Shown: positions 63,166 to 64,000 of the stretch, piece by piece | Layout: every line of letters starts with the position of its first letter | Position numbering within the stretch: the stretch's first letter is position 1 | Assembly (NCBI RefSeq): GCF_005405905.1 | Contig: NZ_BJHU01000016.1 | Span: 62,001 to 126,000 of the forward strand | Length of the DNA: 64,000 nt | Direction: 5' to 3' | Source of the DNA: Acidovorax sp. NB1 | GTDB taxonomy: Bacteria > Pseudomonadota > Gammaproteobacteria > Burkholderiales > Burkholderiaceae_C | Notes under the pieces: model-generated | Database searches by the model: none | What the model saw: only the letters and a program-made list of their open reading frames with translations | Told to the model about the DNA's origin: nothing | Program-made: the position numbers and the translations under genes

Positions 63166-64000
63166 TCAGGGCTGCTCCAGAAACTCCTCGATCAGCCATG
63201 CCACCTGGGCGGGCTGGTCGTGGTGCAGCATGTGCGCGGCGTCGTGCACCACGGCCGTGCGGCAGTTGCCCACATGGGTCAGGCGCTGGTGGTATTCCTC
63301 CAGCGTGTAGCGGCCCTTCCACCACTGGCCCAGGCTGTCGTCGCTGGCCTCCACGGCAAGCACGGGCGCGGTGATGTTCTTGTACAGCTCCATTGCCTCG
63401 TCCAGGCGGTACAGCTGGGCGCTGGTGATCTTGTGGGCCGGGTCGCCCAATATCTCCCACTGGCCCTGCGCATTGGGCTGCGCCCAGTGGCCTGCCAGCC
63501 ATTGGGCTTTGTCTTCGGACAGGCGCGGGTTGGTTTTCATCAGCCTGCGGGCCACGCCTTCCTGGCTGTCGTAGCTCTTGAGCGCCATGTCGCCAGTGTG
63601 CAACTGCTTGATCTCGTCAATCCACTGCGCGTAGCGCTTGGGCGCCTGCGCAGGCCGCGTGGCGGGCATGCCAAAGCCCTCCAGGTTCACCAGGCGGCGG
63701 ATGCGCGCGGGCCGCACGCCCGCATACATCATGGCCACGTTGCCGCCCATGCTGTGGCCCACCAGGTCGATGGCTTCGCCGGGGGCGTAGTGGTCCAGCA
63801 GCAGATCCAGGTCGGCCAGGTAGTCGGCAAACACATAGTGGTCCACCGGCGCGCCGGTGGTCAGGCCAAAGCCACGCCAGTCGGGGGCGATGATGCGGCG
63901 CTCGTGCTGCAGCGCGTCCACCGTGAACTGGTACGAGGCGCTCACATCCATCCAGCCGTGCAGCAGCATCAGCGTGGGCAAGGTGCTGGTGTCCGGCCCC
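63166..64000 (-). CDS. Alpha/beta hydrolase, 5' end outside window
   Basis: Serine hydrolase fold. The oxyanion strand LMLLHGWMDVS comes first, then the nucleophile elbow VGHSMGGNVAM (Ser), the acid near LAVEASDDSLGQW and His in VVHDAAHMLHHDQP. The frame is open to the right edge (residues GPDTSTLPTL precede the hydrolase core), so the TTG at 63981 is probably internal and the N-terminus is missing. Substrate unknown; similar proteins are annotated as epoxide or ester hydrolases. Confidence 0.85.
   Translation of the reverse strand, partial: GPDTSTLPTLMLLHGWMDVSASYQFTVDALQHERRIIAPDWRGFGLTTGAPVDHYVFADYLADLDLLLDHYAPGEAIDLVGHSMGGNVAMMYAGVRPARIRRLVNLEGFGMPATRPAQAPKRYAQWIDEIKQLHTGDMALKSYDSQEGVARRLMKTNPRLSEDKAQWLAGHWAQPNAQGQWEILGDPAHKITSAQLYRLDEAMELYKNITAPVLAVEASDDSLGQWWKGRYTLEEYHQRLTHVGNCRTAVVHDAAHMLHHDQPAQVAWLIEEFLEQP

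Noticed and set aside
1-64000. CRISPR arrays, insertion sequences, prophage, rRNA genes
   Set aside because: None seen: no regularly spaced repeats, transposase, phage structural genes or rRNA sequence in the window.

Overview
The window is GC-rich chromosomal DNA of a betaproteobacterium. Gene content and order fit Burkholderiales, and most likely family Comamonadaceae (Acidovorax-like). Reasons: the rimP-nusA-infB-rbfA-truB, smpB/ratA-rnfH and thrS-infC-rpmI-rplT-pheST-ihfA-merR blocks; a PutA without a DNA-binding domain next to a divergent Lrp-type gene; and a dispersed AT-rich palindromic repeat of the kind common in that family. The genus is inference. Most of the window is housekeeping core rather than accessory DNA.

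Layout. 0-2 kb: 3' part of a SNF2-family helicase gene. 2-10.5 kb: translation and transcription-factor operon (rimP, nusA, infB, rbfA, truB), then typA. 10.5-12.6 kb: a DMT permease coupled to a 3-hydroxyisobutyryl-CoA hydrolase-like gene. 12.6-14.6 kb: ECF sigma / anti-sigma / lipoprotein operon. 14.8-16.9 kb: smpB divergent from ratA-rnfH, then a DUF4124-type gene. 17-21 kb: guaB and guaA with a Phd/VapC toxin-antitoxin pair between them. 21-29.7 kb: a LigT-like gene, a gene of unknown function, putA and its divergent Lrp regulator, rlmD and small exported proteins. 29.8-31.2 kb: a BI-1 family membrane protein and a GlcG-type protein. 31.5-38.8 kb: iron region on the minus strand (hemP; bfd-tonB-exbB-exbD; catecholate-type receptor, piuC and an FMN oxidase) with three Fur-box candidates. 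38.9-43 kb: SWIB protein, RraA-like protein, DMT permease, GGCT-like protein, aceA. 43-51.3 kb: the thrS to merR operon. 51.3-57.4 kb: tRNA-Pro, an OB-fold protein, nirB-nirD-nasR, tRNA-Thr. 57.4-64 kb, minus strand: alpha/beta hydrolase (cut by the window end), prfB, HAD phosphatase, pepN, fbp.

Regulation worth reading. (1) Upstream of thrS there is a 13-codon peptide with four threonine codons. It is followed by four RNA segments that can form mutually exclusive pause, antiterminator and terminator hairpins, which is a complete attenuator layout. (2) infC appears to start with ATC. (3) prfB keeps the +1 programmed frameshift. (4) nirB has a sigma-54 type promoter, an NtrC-like upstream site and a hexaloop leader hairpin that would suit the ANTAR protein encoded downstream. 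(5) The toxin-antitoxin promoter overlaps an operator palindrome that also looks like the guaB terminator. (6) aceA has two near-identical palindromes spaced 30 bp apart. (7) About eleven copies of one AT-rich repeat are scattered through the window, five of them inside open genes.
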